Origin: Lojkania enalia | Lineage: Eukaryota > Ascomycota > Dothideomycetes > Pleosporales | DNA length: 64,000 nucleotides | NCBI GenBank assembly: GCA_010094045.1 | Contig: ML986598.1 | Location: 124,001 to 188,000 of the forward strand | Reading direction: 5' to 3' | Shown: piece after piece, positions 1 to 8,802 of the stretch | Position numbering within the stretch: position 1 is the first letter of the stretch | Layout: every line of letters begins with the position of its first letter | Position numbers and translations under genes: made by a program | Notes under the pieces: model-generated | The model's input: the letters and a program-made list of their open reading frames with translations, nothing else | Database searches by the model: none | Told to the model about the DNA's origin: nothing

Positions 1-1222
1 AGATCTCAGGGAAGTCCAAGAATCGCTCCATGCAGTACAAATGGACATAGCCAGCACACAAGAATGGATCGACATTCTCACGATCCCTGTGCCATTTCTC
101 GTCGAAAGCAACACGATAGTGACCGTGGAGAATTGTGCCTGTTTGGTAGATGTGAGCTGGACAGTCCCGGAAGCGACACTTAGGCCAGGATGTAGTTGGA
201 TAACGGCGGGCAGAGTCAGTTGGACCCTTTTGGATCCAGATCTTCAGCTTGGCGTGCTTAGGTTCGCGAGGATACTGCAGGATGAACTCTCGAATCTGGC
301 GAGCGGACATGGTCTTTTCTTTGAACTCGCCGTCTTTGGTATACTTGAAGTCGTAGTGCTGGCTTTTCCAGTCGCCAATTGGATGGGGTCGATCCTCGTA
401 CGCGGACCGGTAGTGATTGATCTTAGCCGTACGTGTTGTCAAGCCTCGTGTTGAAGCATTAATACGCACCCAAGGGCGATTCTCATCCATCTTAGGCTTT
501 TCAGGCCGGTAATTAGCAATGACAGAAGCCCGGTGATTGATCTGTCGCGTCTTTCGCAATGATGACTTCTCGCTGCCGGTCGCGGACCAGGAGCTATTTC
601 GAGAAGCATTCGAGCGGAGGGAGCTTTCAGAAGACCGGGCTGGCTTGCGAGTATTGTGGAGAGAGTGTGCGGAATTTGAGTGAGGCGGCTTGCGCTGTTC
701 ATCAATATCAGCAATTCGAGATGAGCGACGTGAAGTACCGGAATATTCAGGCTCAAATTCAGGTCCAGGCTCCAGAAAATTGTTATTCTCCAACAGAAAC
801 AGATCAATATTGTTTAGTAGAGGGTCACTAGTCCCTGGCATTGCCGCACGTGCGAATTGCTCGAAATTTTGGGAGCTCTGCCAGTTGAAATTCTCAACCT
901 CGTCATCGGCGTTGTACTGATCAATATTGGCATTACCAGCGCTAGCGAAATATGGACCTTGGCTAGGATTATAGGCCCCAGGATCTTGATAGGAAGATAG
1001 ATCTGGGTTGTAGTCCTGGAACACAAAACCATTGTAATCGTTAGGTACCCATAAGTTGTCCAGATTGACAAAATCATTGATATCCTGAGGGGCACTTGCT
1101 TGTCGAGACATAAGTGAGCTTCGACACTGGGTTGCAGAGGCCACAGAGGCTCGTCGTGAGGCGTTCTGCGTCTTATGCGGAGTTTTCGAGGTTGTTGGTT
1201 GTTGGTTCTCGGACCCAGCCAT
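1..1222 (-). CDS. Conserved fungal protein of unknown function, 3' end cut off by the window edge
   Basis: An uninterrupted frame runs from ATG (1222-1220) to the left edge, giving 407 codons without a stop or intron. The first ~230 residues are Ser/Asn/Arg-rich and probably disordered, with an Asp/Asn-rich stretch around residues 45-130. From about residue 245 the sequence is denser, including WVRINAS, KAKLKIWIQKG-like text and a Cys/His cluster KCRFRDCPAH (C-x4-C-x2-H) followed by further His and Cys (AFDEKWHRD, GYVHLYCMERFLDF). This block looks like a conserved, possibly metal-binding domain that I remember from uncharacterised fungal proteins; I cannot name the family. The start is the only ATG that opens the frame after upstream stops. 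The real length is unknown because the 3' part lies outside the window. Confidence is high that it is coding, low for any function. Confidence 0.72.
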   Translation of the reverse strand, partial: MAGSENQQPTTSKTPHKTQNASRRASVASATQCRSSLMSRQASAPQDINDFVNLDNLWVPNDYNGFVFQDYNPDLSSYQDPGAYNPSQGPYFASAGNANIDQYNADDEVENFNWQSSQNFEQFARAAMPGTSDPLLNNIDLFLLENNNFLEPGPEFEPEYSGTSRRSSRIADIDEQRKPPHSNSAHSLHNTRKPARSSESSLRSNASRNSSWSATGSEKSSLRKTRQINHRASVIANYRPEKPKMDENRPWVRINASTRGLTTRTAKINHYRSAYEDRPHPIGDWKSQHYDFKYTKDGEFKEKTMSARQIREFILQYPREPKHAKLKIWIQKGPTDSARRYPTTSWPKCRFRDCPAHIYQTGTILHGHYRVAFDEKWHRDRENVDPFLCAGYVHLYCMERFLDFPEI

Positions 1223-3004
1223 TGATTGAGTAATCGAGATAAATGAGAGAGAATTGTTTAAGAAATTCACGATGGTGTAACTTATATGGTTATTGAACGG
1301 GCGTATACACAATATATGGTGAAACACAACATCTTTGTGCACATAGGACTTATTGTGAATTCACAGGGCTATTTTAGGATATGAACAATAAGGTAACCGA
1401 AGATCACAATGCATGAATAGAGAATGGAAGGCAAAAATAGTACTTGAACAAAGCTGGACAACAAGGACCCCAAAACCTCGAAAGATGTGGCATTGTACAA
1501 AGAAGATTTGAATGCGGCGGTAAGTAGTCGCGTGGCTCCGCCGTATATGCGAGTAATGCATAATTTCGAGCAGTAGCATATCTAGATACTGTCAGCCGCC
1601 TGAATCAGGTTGTTCAACAATACATTTGCAAAGGGTGACGATGAAAGATCAGAAGGTCTCCAAGCGGTGGATCCACATGAGTGTTCAGAACAGGTCTGTG
1701 AATTTTGCTTATTTCATCATATAGTAGATGAGAAAGGGATTAAGGAACGCAAGAACATACCAAGCATTGTGATAGTAGAAACAGTTCTGCTGGCTAGAAA
1801 TGTCGGGTTAAGATATCAGCCTGTAGCCAATTAAGCCTTAACATGCATATCACATCGGAATCTGATGAAGCACTGCATGAGCAATGTATACATCTTGCGA
1901 GCGTCAACAAGTTTCTTTGTCAGAGACAGTTAGGGATGAAAGCGTGAGAGAAAATCTTCTTCTAGGCGAAGATCCGGAAATACTTTCGCCCTAGTGTATC
2001 TTGGCACTCAGTCCCATCTCGACGATTTTTAGAAGGCTTACATTGTTTATAACAATATCTAGCAAAGTCTGACGTTGAGTATATCATGTCAACAGCTGTT
2101 TAACTCGTCTTGCGCAATGGCTTCGTGAATCATGAAACGCGCGATGCTCGTTCCAAACGGAGCTAAACTTGCACGGAAAATCTCGAGACAGCATCAGCCT
2201 CAGTCGTTTCCTGCCTTTCGTGCTGGATACACATAAGAAATTGTTTTTGAAATCTTCTAACACGCTCGAGCAAAATAAACAAGGGGATCCTAACAGAAGG
2301 ATCTCGTCCATTTGCCGCGTGCCACTCTAGCTCTAAACATTGTGATAAACACCCCCGATTCCTAGTGGATAGGGAGAGGAATGATAATTCGGTTAAAGGT
2401 CGCCCTTTGCTCTTCCGAAGAGGGCAGTCCACTAATTCTGAAAAGCGAGTAATAATGCTCCTAATACTTTCACATTAAGGAATATCTTGAATGCCGAAAG
2501 GCAAGATCTCGATACTCCACGGCAAGATGGGCTAATTTCATTTATCATGGCTTCAAGTCTTAGTCAAGATAACGGGATGGGCGTGGAAGAAACGTGACTT
2601 ACATGTTTCTCTAAGTGGTTCAAGGGTCTGTATTCCGGGGATAACCATTAAGTCACACGTGTTCGATTCTGCTATGGCTCTAACCGAAGATGCCAAACAG
2701 GGGGGCCAAGTTGTAGTTAGCCCCATCCAGGTCTTATACAATGTGCGTCTGAACTTATGTTCTGGGACAATCAACAGTCTGACACATACATATTCCATTA
2801 CTAGTCCGCCAGCATCACTTAGAGTATGTGTAGTGATAAGGTTTGAAACTTACAAGCCACTGGCAACGGATCGGGTCGTTTCTTTCCGATGTTTTATAAT
2901 TCTCGACCATGACTCTAATGTTCGCCATGTCTCTAATAAATATGCTCCGCTGCTGCACTGCTGTCCTGCATTGGTATTTTCCTACCCTGTACTTCCTTGT
3001 AGGC
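1223..3004. other. Intergenic, divergent promoters
   Basis: About 1.8 kb between the left-edge gene (minus) and the rhodopsin-domain gene (plus). Only short ORFs without codon structure, splice context or recognisable motifs are present. It must hold the promoters of both divergent genes; I see no convincing TATA box or repeat. Confidence 0.5.
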
Positions 3005-4323
3005 ATGGAAAATGACACTCAGCAACGCGCAGACCTTACTCTGTATCTCACCATAAGTCTTCTTATTCTTGCGTGGCTTACAATGCTCCTGCGCCTATGG
3101 GTGAGACTCCGCATTACGAAATCGCCGGGTTGGGATGATGCCTTAATGGTCCTTACTTTGGTTCGTGATGGCGATCCATTCAGAAGTCCTGCTACTCATC
3201 ATGGTGTTAAGATCCTGTTTACATGCTATTGCTCGTTTATAGTGGTCATCAATCTCCGAGGTGGATTTGTCAATCTTCCAACTGCAGACGCTTTAGCGAG
3301 AATATTGTTGGTACGATAGTATCTCCGCATTCAACAAATAATGCTAATAAAATCCCAGTACATACAACTGTCTGAGACCTTCTATATCCTCACGACAACT
3401 ACCTTGAAGATATCGCTCGGCCTATTCTTTCTACGCGTCTTGACTAGGCCTTGGCAGAAATTAATTTTCCGGATCATTCTAGGTGCATCGGCTGTCTATG
3501 GTGTCTTCTACTTTTTCATTGCGGTATTCCATTGTGGTGCCCCAGGCAAGTTAATCCACAACATTACCATGAATCCCTCCAAATGTCTTCCATCCTGGTT
3601 TTCCCTAACAATAGGGTATATGTATGGCGTTATTAATGTCGTTGCGGACTGGACGTTTGTTCTGATCCCGATCTCTGTCTTGCTCAATAGCGATATGGAT
3701 CGCCGTTCGAAGATCTCAGTTAGTATTGTCATGGCGTTCGGCGCAACGTAAGTCTGAAGAGATCCCGACTACTTCCCAAGTCTCTACTAATAGCCATAAA
3801 GAGGTAGTATATCTAGCATTCTTAGAATGGTATATCTAAAAGGGCTAGTTTTACCGCTCGAATATCCTGGTACGCTGATACTTGGTTAACACTGTATGCT
3901 GGTATTGACGAGGACACAGCCGATGCGGTCAGAACTACTATTTGGGCGACATCTGAGTGTGGTACTGGCATTGCCGCCGCCTCAATGGCTATACTCCGAC
4001 CGCTCGTACGCAAAATCAATCACGATGTTCGAGACAAGATCTCGAAAATCGGTTCTACCAACGCTTTTGATAGCACACATACCACAGGAGAAAAGCAAAT
4101 TCGGCACAATACTTTTGATAATGAAGATGCTATTGCCTTGACATCGGTGGTTACAACAATAACAAGTAAACCACAAAAAAAGGCCTCGAGGAACCCGGTA
4201 CCATCGCCTGCGGATGATGCATGGGATACGAATATTCTAATAGAGCGCACACAAATTGCAAAGGTCATTAACGTACGGATGACCACAGAAGAGGTTCCCC
4301 CTCCCCCTCCTCCCAAAAATTAG
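3005..4323 (+). CDS. SAT4-family / fungal rhodopsin-domain integral membrane protein
   Basis: Five exons (3005-3160, 3212-3310, 3359-3747, 3802-3869, 3920-4323) give 371 aa; introns are 51, 48, 54 and 50 nt and all phases agree. The product has seven hydrophobic segments typical of the fungal Rhodopsin_dom_fun (SAT4) family: LYLTISLLILAWLTMLLRLW first, the WDDALMVLTL motif, then YIQLSETFYILTTTTLKISL with LFFLRV, a Cys-bearing loop, and a last segment ending in SMAILRPLVRKI, the usual family ending before a soluble tail. The tail is ~110 residues with a terminal poly-Pro run. An apparent frameshift near 3870 disappears when the 50-nt GT-AG intron is removed. Family members sit in the plasma membrane; most have no known ligand, and some relate to CFEM-linked GPCR-like proteins. 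The start at MENDTQQ is preferred over an in-frame ATG 96 nt upstream because the first helix then begins ~10 residues in. Confidence 0.78.
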
Positions 4324-6461
4324 ACACTGGACTTAATGTGGATTGGCTATATACACTGAGTCGAGGGATCTACGAGCTTGCAATACTAGGTATAATAAAA
4401 AAAAAAAATTTTTTTTTGGTCTCGAACCGAGTTTCCTAAGAGTTTCCTACAATTTGGACATTATTTCACGATCGATTATAATGTGGGAGTTGACGCGAGA
4501 TGCTACTCATGTATGTGGAAGGAGCGCCCTGCTGGCTTTCCTTGAACGGGGACAAAGTCCTGATCTTCAATCCCTATCTTGATAGCTCTTCAAGGCGTCC
4601 TTAAATTTCCCTCGCTATAATCTTGCACGCCCTTCCGTCTAGAGCGGAATTAAAAGCAAATGCTTCATTGTTCGGCGAGCCTCTTTGAAGGAGGAAGCTG
4701 CTATAGTTCATCGGATATTTAATACCATGTGCCATCACATCTTCCCCCAGTCCTCACGCTGCAGGACTATATTCTCTATGCTTGATATGATAGTCGTACG
4801 CTATCCTACGGTATTCGTCGTGTAGGAAAGAGGAGTACAGTTTCACCGCCCGATGAGCAACGGTGCTGTTATCCTGGATCACATTGTCCCGAAGCCCCAG
4901 CATGTATCATTTTGGCTTCGGGACTACGTAATTTTTTTTTTTTGGCAATCGGTGACAAAAAGACTTTCTACACTTCAAGGGGATAACAAAGTGGGATTAT
5001 GTCCTTACCCATAGCTAGACTTAGCCATTCGGCCAGCGAACCGGTGCCTTACTCCGCACATCGGATGGAACTACAGCTTGGCAAGATTAACCAAAACGAT
5101 ATCGAAATCACGGCCAGTTGTTCACGACTGTGCAAGAGATGCCTCGGATACGTACACCATAGGCACTAGCCAAATCGCGCCAGTGATAAGCTTATCGGCC
5201 GTGCTTTTCGACTATATAGTCCTGTTTACCCCGACTCAAAGGACAGCTATATATCCACGACGAGGAATGAATTGGATAGGTGTTGTCTGGCAAACTGACT
5301 CTTATTTCTTGTTCTCCCGGTTTTGAGGAGATTGATGTTTGGACAGTTTTTTGCTGGATCATAGCAGGAATGCGTCTTATAGTTGCGAGCTACACGAGAT
5401 ACGTTGAGAAGTTTCCCCGCAGTAGAAATTGTCTACGTTCTTGCCTCTCAGTGCAAGACATCTAAGGCAGACCAATGTATATGCCGCATTCCCGCTCCAA
5501 CAGGGCACCATCTTTTTGACTCCCATGCTGGCAGGATTGGCGCTATATGACTTGAGTAAATGAGGTCACCTATCCTTTTGTTGCCGCAAAAGCCGGCGAC
5601 ATTTGCCATGAACGGCGCAGCCAACGAGAATATAGTGATGCAAATATCCATTCAAGACGAAGTTTGATATTTCAGATTTCCCGAGATGTCTAGGTGTAAC
5701 CAGCACAGACACTAGTTCTATTTTTGACGTAGTCATCAGCACAAGAGGGCACGAATGGGACACTAACGGCTCAGGCGCCCGGCCCTTGCGTTGCGTCCTT
5801 GAAATGATGTTGGGGGCCGTTCGAAATAGGATTGCGAAGACGTTGACGATGAACTTGCTTCACATGTGTGTATAGGCTTAGACAATTGAAACGTCCGATT
5901 GGGGAGTTACCCAATATCCTTGGTCGACGAGAAGAGTACACTGATGTCAAAGTCGAAGGGTACAGCTGTTACATTGTGTGCCAGCGAGAGCGGCTAGCCC
6001 GCCAAGGCAGAAACGGCAACCTAGCCACATGGAGGAGTCGCTCTCTCATCCCAAGTTCCCCAGCCTCCAGCTCGTGGAGCTGCACCACCCATGCCCGCGC
6101 GGCGCAGTCATGATGAGGTTTCATGTCGTCCAGGTGCTAGCTGGCTGCCTGCTTTTATCTCCAGACCTACTGCTAACCGTCCCCAACTAACCCGCAGGCA
6201 TAATAGCTCCACATAGCTCTTTCAACCTTCCCCAATCGCCCATTGCAGCTCGTACACAAATTATAACGGGCCAACTCAGACAGTACGAGTGTGCGTGCAC
6301 TATGGAGGTATGTGGTACTCTCACACAGCACTAATGGCTACGGTGTAAGCTTTGAGCTCGTTGGGCCCCTTTCCATCCGAAAGCCTACTACACAATTGCT
6401 GCATAGAGCTGTCCAGCTCCGCCGTTGGATTGCTACGCTGACCCTCTGCCTCTAGGACAAC
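4324..6461. other. Gene-free stretch
   Basis: About 2.1 kb with homopolymer tracts (A/T run near 4396-4418, T run near 4931) and only short, unconvincing ORFs. Nothing recognisable. It includes the 3' flank of the rhodopsin-domain gene and the promoter of the PPxY protein. Confidence 0.45.
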
Positions 6462-7025
6462 ATGCAGGAGCCCTACCGGGACTCACCAGTCTCTTCACGA
6501 GCTTCGTCTCCCTCCACATCTGGCCGAGCTTCACCATCGAAACCGCTACCTTCCCTACCGGTCGCTTCACTAGCACCTACACCATCTACATCATCACCCG
6601 GTGAGCCGTACCGCGACGACCCTTTGTCGGATGCTTCCAACTCCAACATCACCGCCCCGCAACCGCACCGCAGTCGTGCCGCGCGTAATCATCCGCATCG
6701 CCGATTCTGCTTCCCACCCTACACGGACGAAGTCTTCGACAGCGACGACGATGTGCCTCTCGCCCACCTTTATCCCTATCCCACCGAAGCGCCGCCTTCC
6801 TATGCTTCCGCAGTGGTGCAGTCATACCGCGACACGCTCATAGCTCATATCCCGCCGAATGATCCTAGAATTTTGGACGAGGAGGTCGGCATTGAACGTG
6901 ATGAACCCGACGACATCCGGTTCTCGGTAGAGCGAGTCCTCGCAAAGATCATTGTAGCGCTCGCCTTGGTCATCATCACCATTCTGTTGGTCTGGCAAGT
7001 ACTCGCCATGAAAGGGATGCTGTGA
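6462..7025 (+). CDS. Tail-anchored membrane protein with a PPxY motif
   Basis: Single-exon gene of 187 aa. Residues 1-60 are Ser/Pro-rich with repeated ASPS/SPSTS patterns and two copies of EPYRD (residues 3-7 and 48-52). A short acidic patch FDSDDDVPL is followed by TEAPPSYASAV, which contains PPSY, a match to the PPxY motif bound by WW domains of Nedd4/Rsp5-type ubiquitin ligases. The C-terminus has one strongly hydrophobic helix (about residues 160-182, KIIVALALVIITILLVWQVLA) and only five residues after it, so the protein is predicted to be tail-anchored with the N-terminus in the cytosol. Function is inferred only: small fungal membrane proteins with PPxY motifs often act as Rsp5 adaptors. 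I do not recognise a named ortholog. Confidence 0.68.
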   Translation: MQEPYRDSPVSSRASSPSTSGRASPSKPLPSLPVASLAPTPSTSSPGEPYRDDPLSDASNSNITAPQPHRSRAARNHPHRRFCFPPYTDEVFDSDDDVPLAHLYPYPTEAPPSYASAVVQSYRDTLIAHIPPNDPRILDEEVGIERDEPDDIRFSVERVLAKIIVALALVIITILLVWQVLAMKGML

Positions 7026-7674
7026 GAAGGGCTAGAACCCTGCGTCAACGGACGCGAAATAGTGTGATGCAGAGGGGGAAATGGACACTACGGGTTAGAG
7101 TTCAAATGATACCTATGGATGCATGTTTTTGGGAGTTTTTGGTTTATCTCTCGGGCATTCATGTTGTTATTTTTTGGAAAAGAGTTACAAGGCTTTTCTG
7201 GCTTCAGTAGAGACTCAAGACACTGGCCTCACGTGCTAATTATATATATTATCCAAATGACCTTCATTTATGTTTGGCTGAATCTGAAAGTGTTGCATGC
7301 AGTCCGAATGCTCTGCATTAACACTCGACTATGCCTAGTGGAGTCTAGTATTCTATGTTATATGCGTTATTGAACTAGTTACTCCTGTCTAGCTGTTCAA
7401 GGTACCTCATATTAATGCATCATTCTTTCCATGCACTTGTCTATCCAGAAATCTATTTAGGGAAATCAATCAATCTGATATTGTTCAAACCAAGCTACTA
7501 AGCAAGAGTACAAATACCATGGATACCGACCAGATTCCGTTCTAGATAGTCAAGAGCGGAACTAGGATACGAATTCCCGCGTTAGGGAATAACATTACAA
7601 AGTTGCACGCTTACGTTTAACGGGAAATCCGCCATGATGCTTCTCACCCACACCCAAATTCCCGAAGACCCTTC
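7026..7674. other. Intergenic / 3' flank
   Basis: AT-rich 3' flank of the preceding gene with no credible ORF, RNA gene or repeat. Confidence 0.4.
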
Positions 7675-7896
7675 CCCACTCCAGTAGACCTAGTCCCACC
7701 CCCCCAAATCATCCACGTCTCGCAAACCATCAAGCTCGCCCTGACAGCTGACTAGCGCTCCCTCCATGAGAAGCGTGACCTCATCCAAGCATGCTACTCC
7801 TCGGGTCTCTGGAACAGCACCACATGCGCCGAAAACCGGACTTGCATGCAAAAGCGCGCTCTGGAGGGCTACTCTGCGGTGCATATGCGGAACTAG
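7675..7896 (+). pseudogene. Possible gene fossil (C-terminal piece with an internal stop)
   Basis: One frame reads like protein from about 7675 to a terminal TAG at 7894: PVDLVPPPQIIHVSQTIKLA, then a TAG at 7753, then RSLHEKRDLIQACYSSGLWN and further residues including TTCAENRTCMQKRALEGY. The amphipathic pattern and three Cys suggest a former C-terminal domain. No ATG opens this frame nearby, and the single in-frame stop breaks it. I do not recognise the family. It could equally be chance, hence the low confidence. Confidence 0.28.
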
Positions 7897-8636
7897 TTTG
7901 GGGAAAGAGTTAAGGGGGCGAGTGCGATTGGGCTTGGCCGGGTCCCAGGAATGGGAATGTCGTTGTTGGTGGGTTGAAGGTTGGCCGATTGTGCAGAGTG
8001 GAAATGGGCGGTATGAGGCGGAGATAATGTATATGTATGATGTTTGGTATTTGGGCTCTTGATTTGATTCCTAAAGCAGGTTGCTAATAAAGGAACTTTT
8101 AGTATTCTACTAAGTATATAACAGGCGGATAGGCTTCAGGGCACAGAAATGTCTTTACTAGAGTTTGGGTATATACGGCATGGCTATTGTGGAACCTTGG
8201 TCGCGGTTAGCAGGTCCCTTCAATAATGTTTGTTAGAAAGCGCGAGAAGTATAAGAATAGGAGAGGCTTCATTCTTCCTATACGAACTTATAATTTCAAA
8301 GAATCAATGGCAGTTGTCGAAATTGGCACGCTGAAGAGATAGGGTGCATTTCGGTTGCTATACAATGATACAGATTGACAAGAACTAGAGCGCTGTTGGA
8401 GAGTGCTGGGCACATCCGAGGCTTGCACAAATTTATTCAGAGCCAATCAAAAGTCAATGACGTATCCGGTCCATCATTACCTGCCCCGCTTTCGTCGGAA
8501 CCAACTCGCTTGCCCATCCATATCCCATCACCGCCTCGCCGCTTCCAATGGACAAGCGCAGATCCATGTGCCATTTTCAAATTATATGCACACCTTTATA
8601 GGTATTATAATCGCTTATCTAACATAAGCAAGCAAA
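7897..8636. other. Upstream flank of the tRNA gene
   Basis: No protein gene seen. The last 60 bases before the tRNA are AT-rich (tattataat near 8604), which would suit a Pol III upstream region. Confidence 0.35.
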
Positions 8637-8651
8637 TCTTCCTTGGTCTAG

Positions 8652-8704
8652 GTATGTTACAACGACTACCATCAAACACCAAGCACTGCTAACATCAAAC
8701 GCAG
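8652..8704 (+). other. Spliceosomal-type intron inside the tRNA D-loop
   Basis: A 53-nt insertion starts GTATGT, contains GCTAAC (8688-8693) and ends CGCAG. This matches the donor, branch and acceptor consensus and the length of mRNA introns in this window. It falls between tRNA positions 15 and 16, just 5' of the invariant GG, and splits the internal A-box (TGGTCTAG at 8644-8651, then TGG at 8705). Eukaryotic nuclear tRNA introns are normally at 37/38 and removed by the tRNA endonuclease, so this position and these signals are unusual. Confidence 0.75.
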
Positions 8705-8726
8705 TGGTCATGATTTCCGCTTGTCA

Positions 8727-8747
8727 AGATTCCCTCGAACCTACAAG
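8727..8747 (+). other. Canonical tRNA intron (position 37/38)
   Basis: A 21-nt insertion one base 3' of the anticodon. Its removal restores the seven-base loop TTGTCAC. This is the standard site for tRNA-endonuclease splicing. Confidence 0.8.
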
Positions 8748-8760
8748 CGCGGGAGACCGG

Positions 8761-8771
8761 GGTTCGATTCC
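8761..8771 (+). promoter_or_regulatory. Internal Pol III B-box
   Basis: GGTTCGATTCC in the T arm is a perfect match to the B-box consensus GGTTCGANTCC bound by TFIIIC. It is intact, whereas the A-box is split by the D-loop intron. Confidence 0.8.
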
Positions 8772-8790
8772 CCGAGGGAGAGTTAACTAC

Positions 8791-8802
8791 TTTTTTTTTT
8801 TT
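8791..8802 (+). terminator. Pol III T-run terminator
   Basis: Twelve consecutive T begin 8 bases after the tRNA 3' end, a strong RNA polymerase III terminator. It supports the tRNA being a Pol III unit ending here. Confidence 0.75.

Larger units (their letters stand above)
8637..8782 (+). tRNA. tRNA-Asp (anticodon GTC) with two introns, one in the D-loop
   Basis: Removing 8652-8704 and 8727-8747 leaves a 72-nt cloverleaf. The acceptor stem is tcttcct (8637-8643) paired with agggaga (8775-8781), six Watson-Crick pairs and one T-G; discriminator G is 8782. The D arm is gtct (8646-8649) with tgat (8711-8714) and the D-loop is AG plus TGGTCA once the insertion is out. The anticodon stem is tccgc (8716-8720) with gcggg (8749-8753) and the loop is TTGTCAC with anticodon GTC at 8723-8725. 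The T arm is cgggg/ccccg with loop TTCGATT. Without removing the D-loop insertion no D arm or acceptor stem can form. A 12-T Pol III terminator follows. The gene may be functional if spliced, or a pseudo-tRNA if not; the fully paired stems argue for function. Confidence 0.85.

Noticed and set aside
3840..3920. Apparent frameshift in the rhodopsin-domain gene
   Set aside because: A 50-nt GT-AG intron (3870-3919) joins GCC across the boundary and restores the family sequence ATSECGTGIAAASMAILRP, so the gene is intact.
8375..8692. Protein ORFs overlapping the tRNA
   Set aside because: They run into the tRNA 5' half and its intron and have no recognisable motif.
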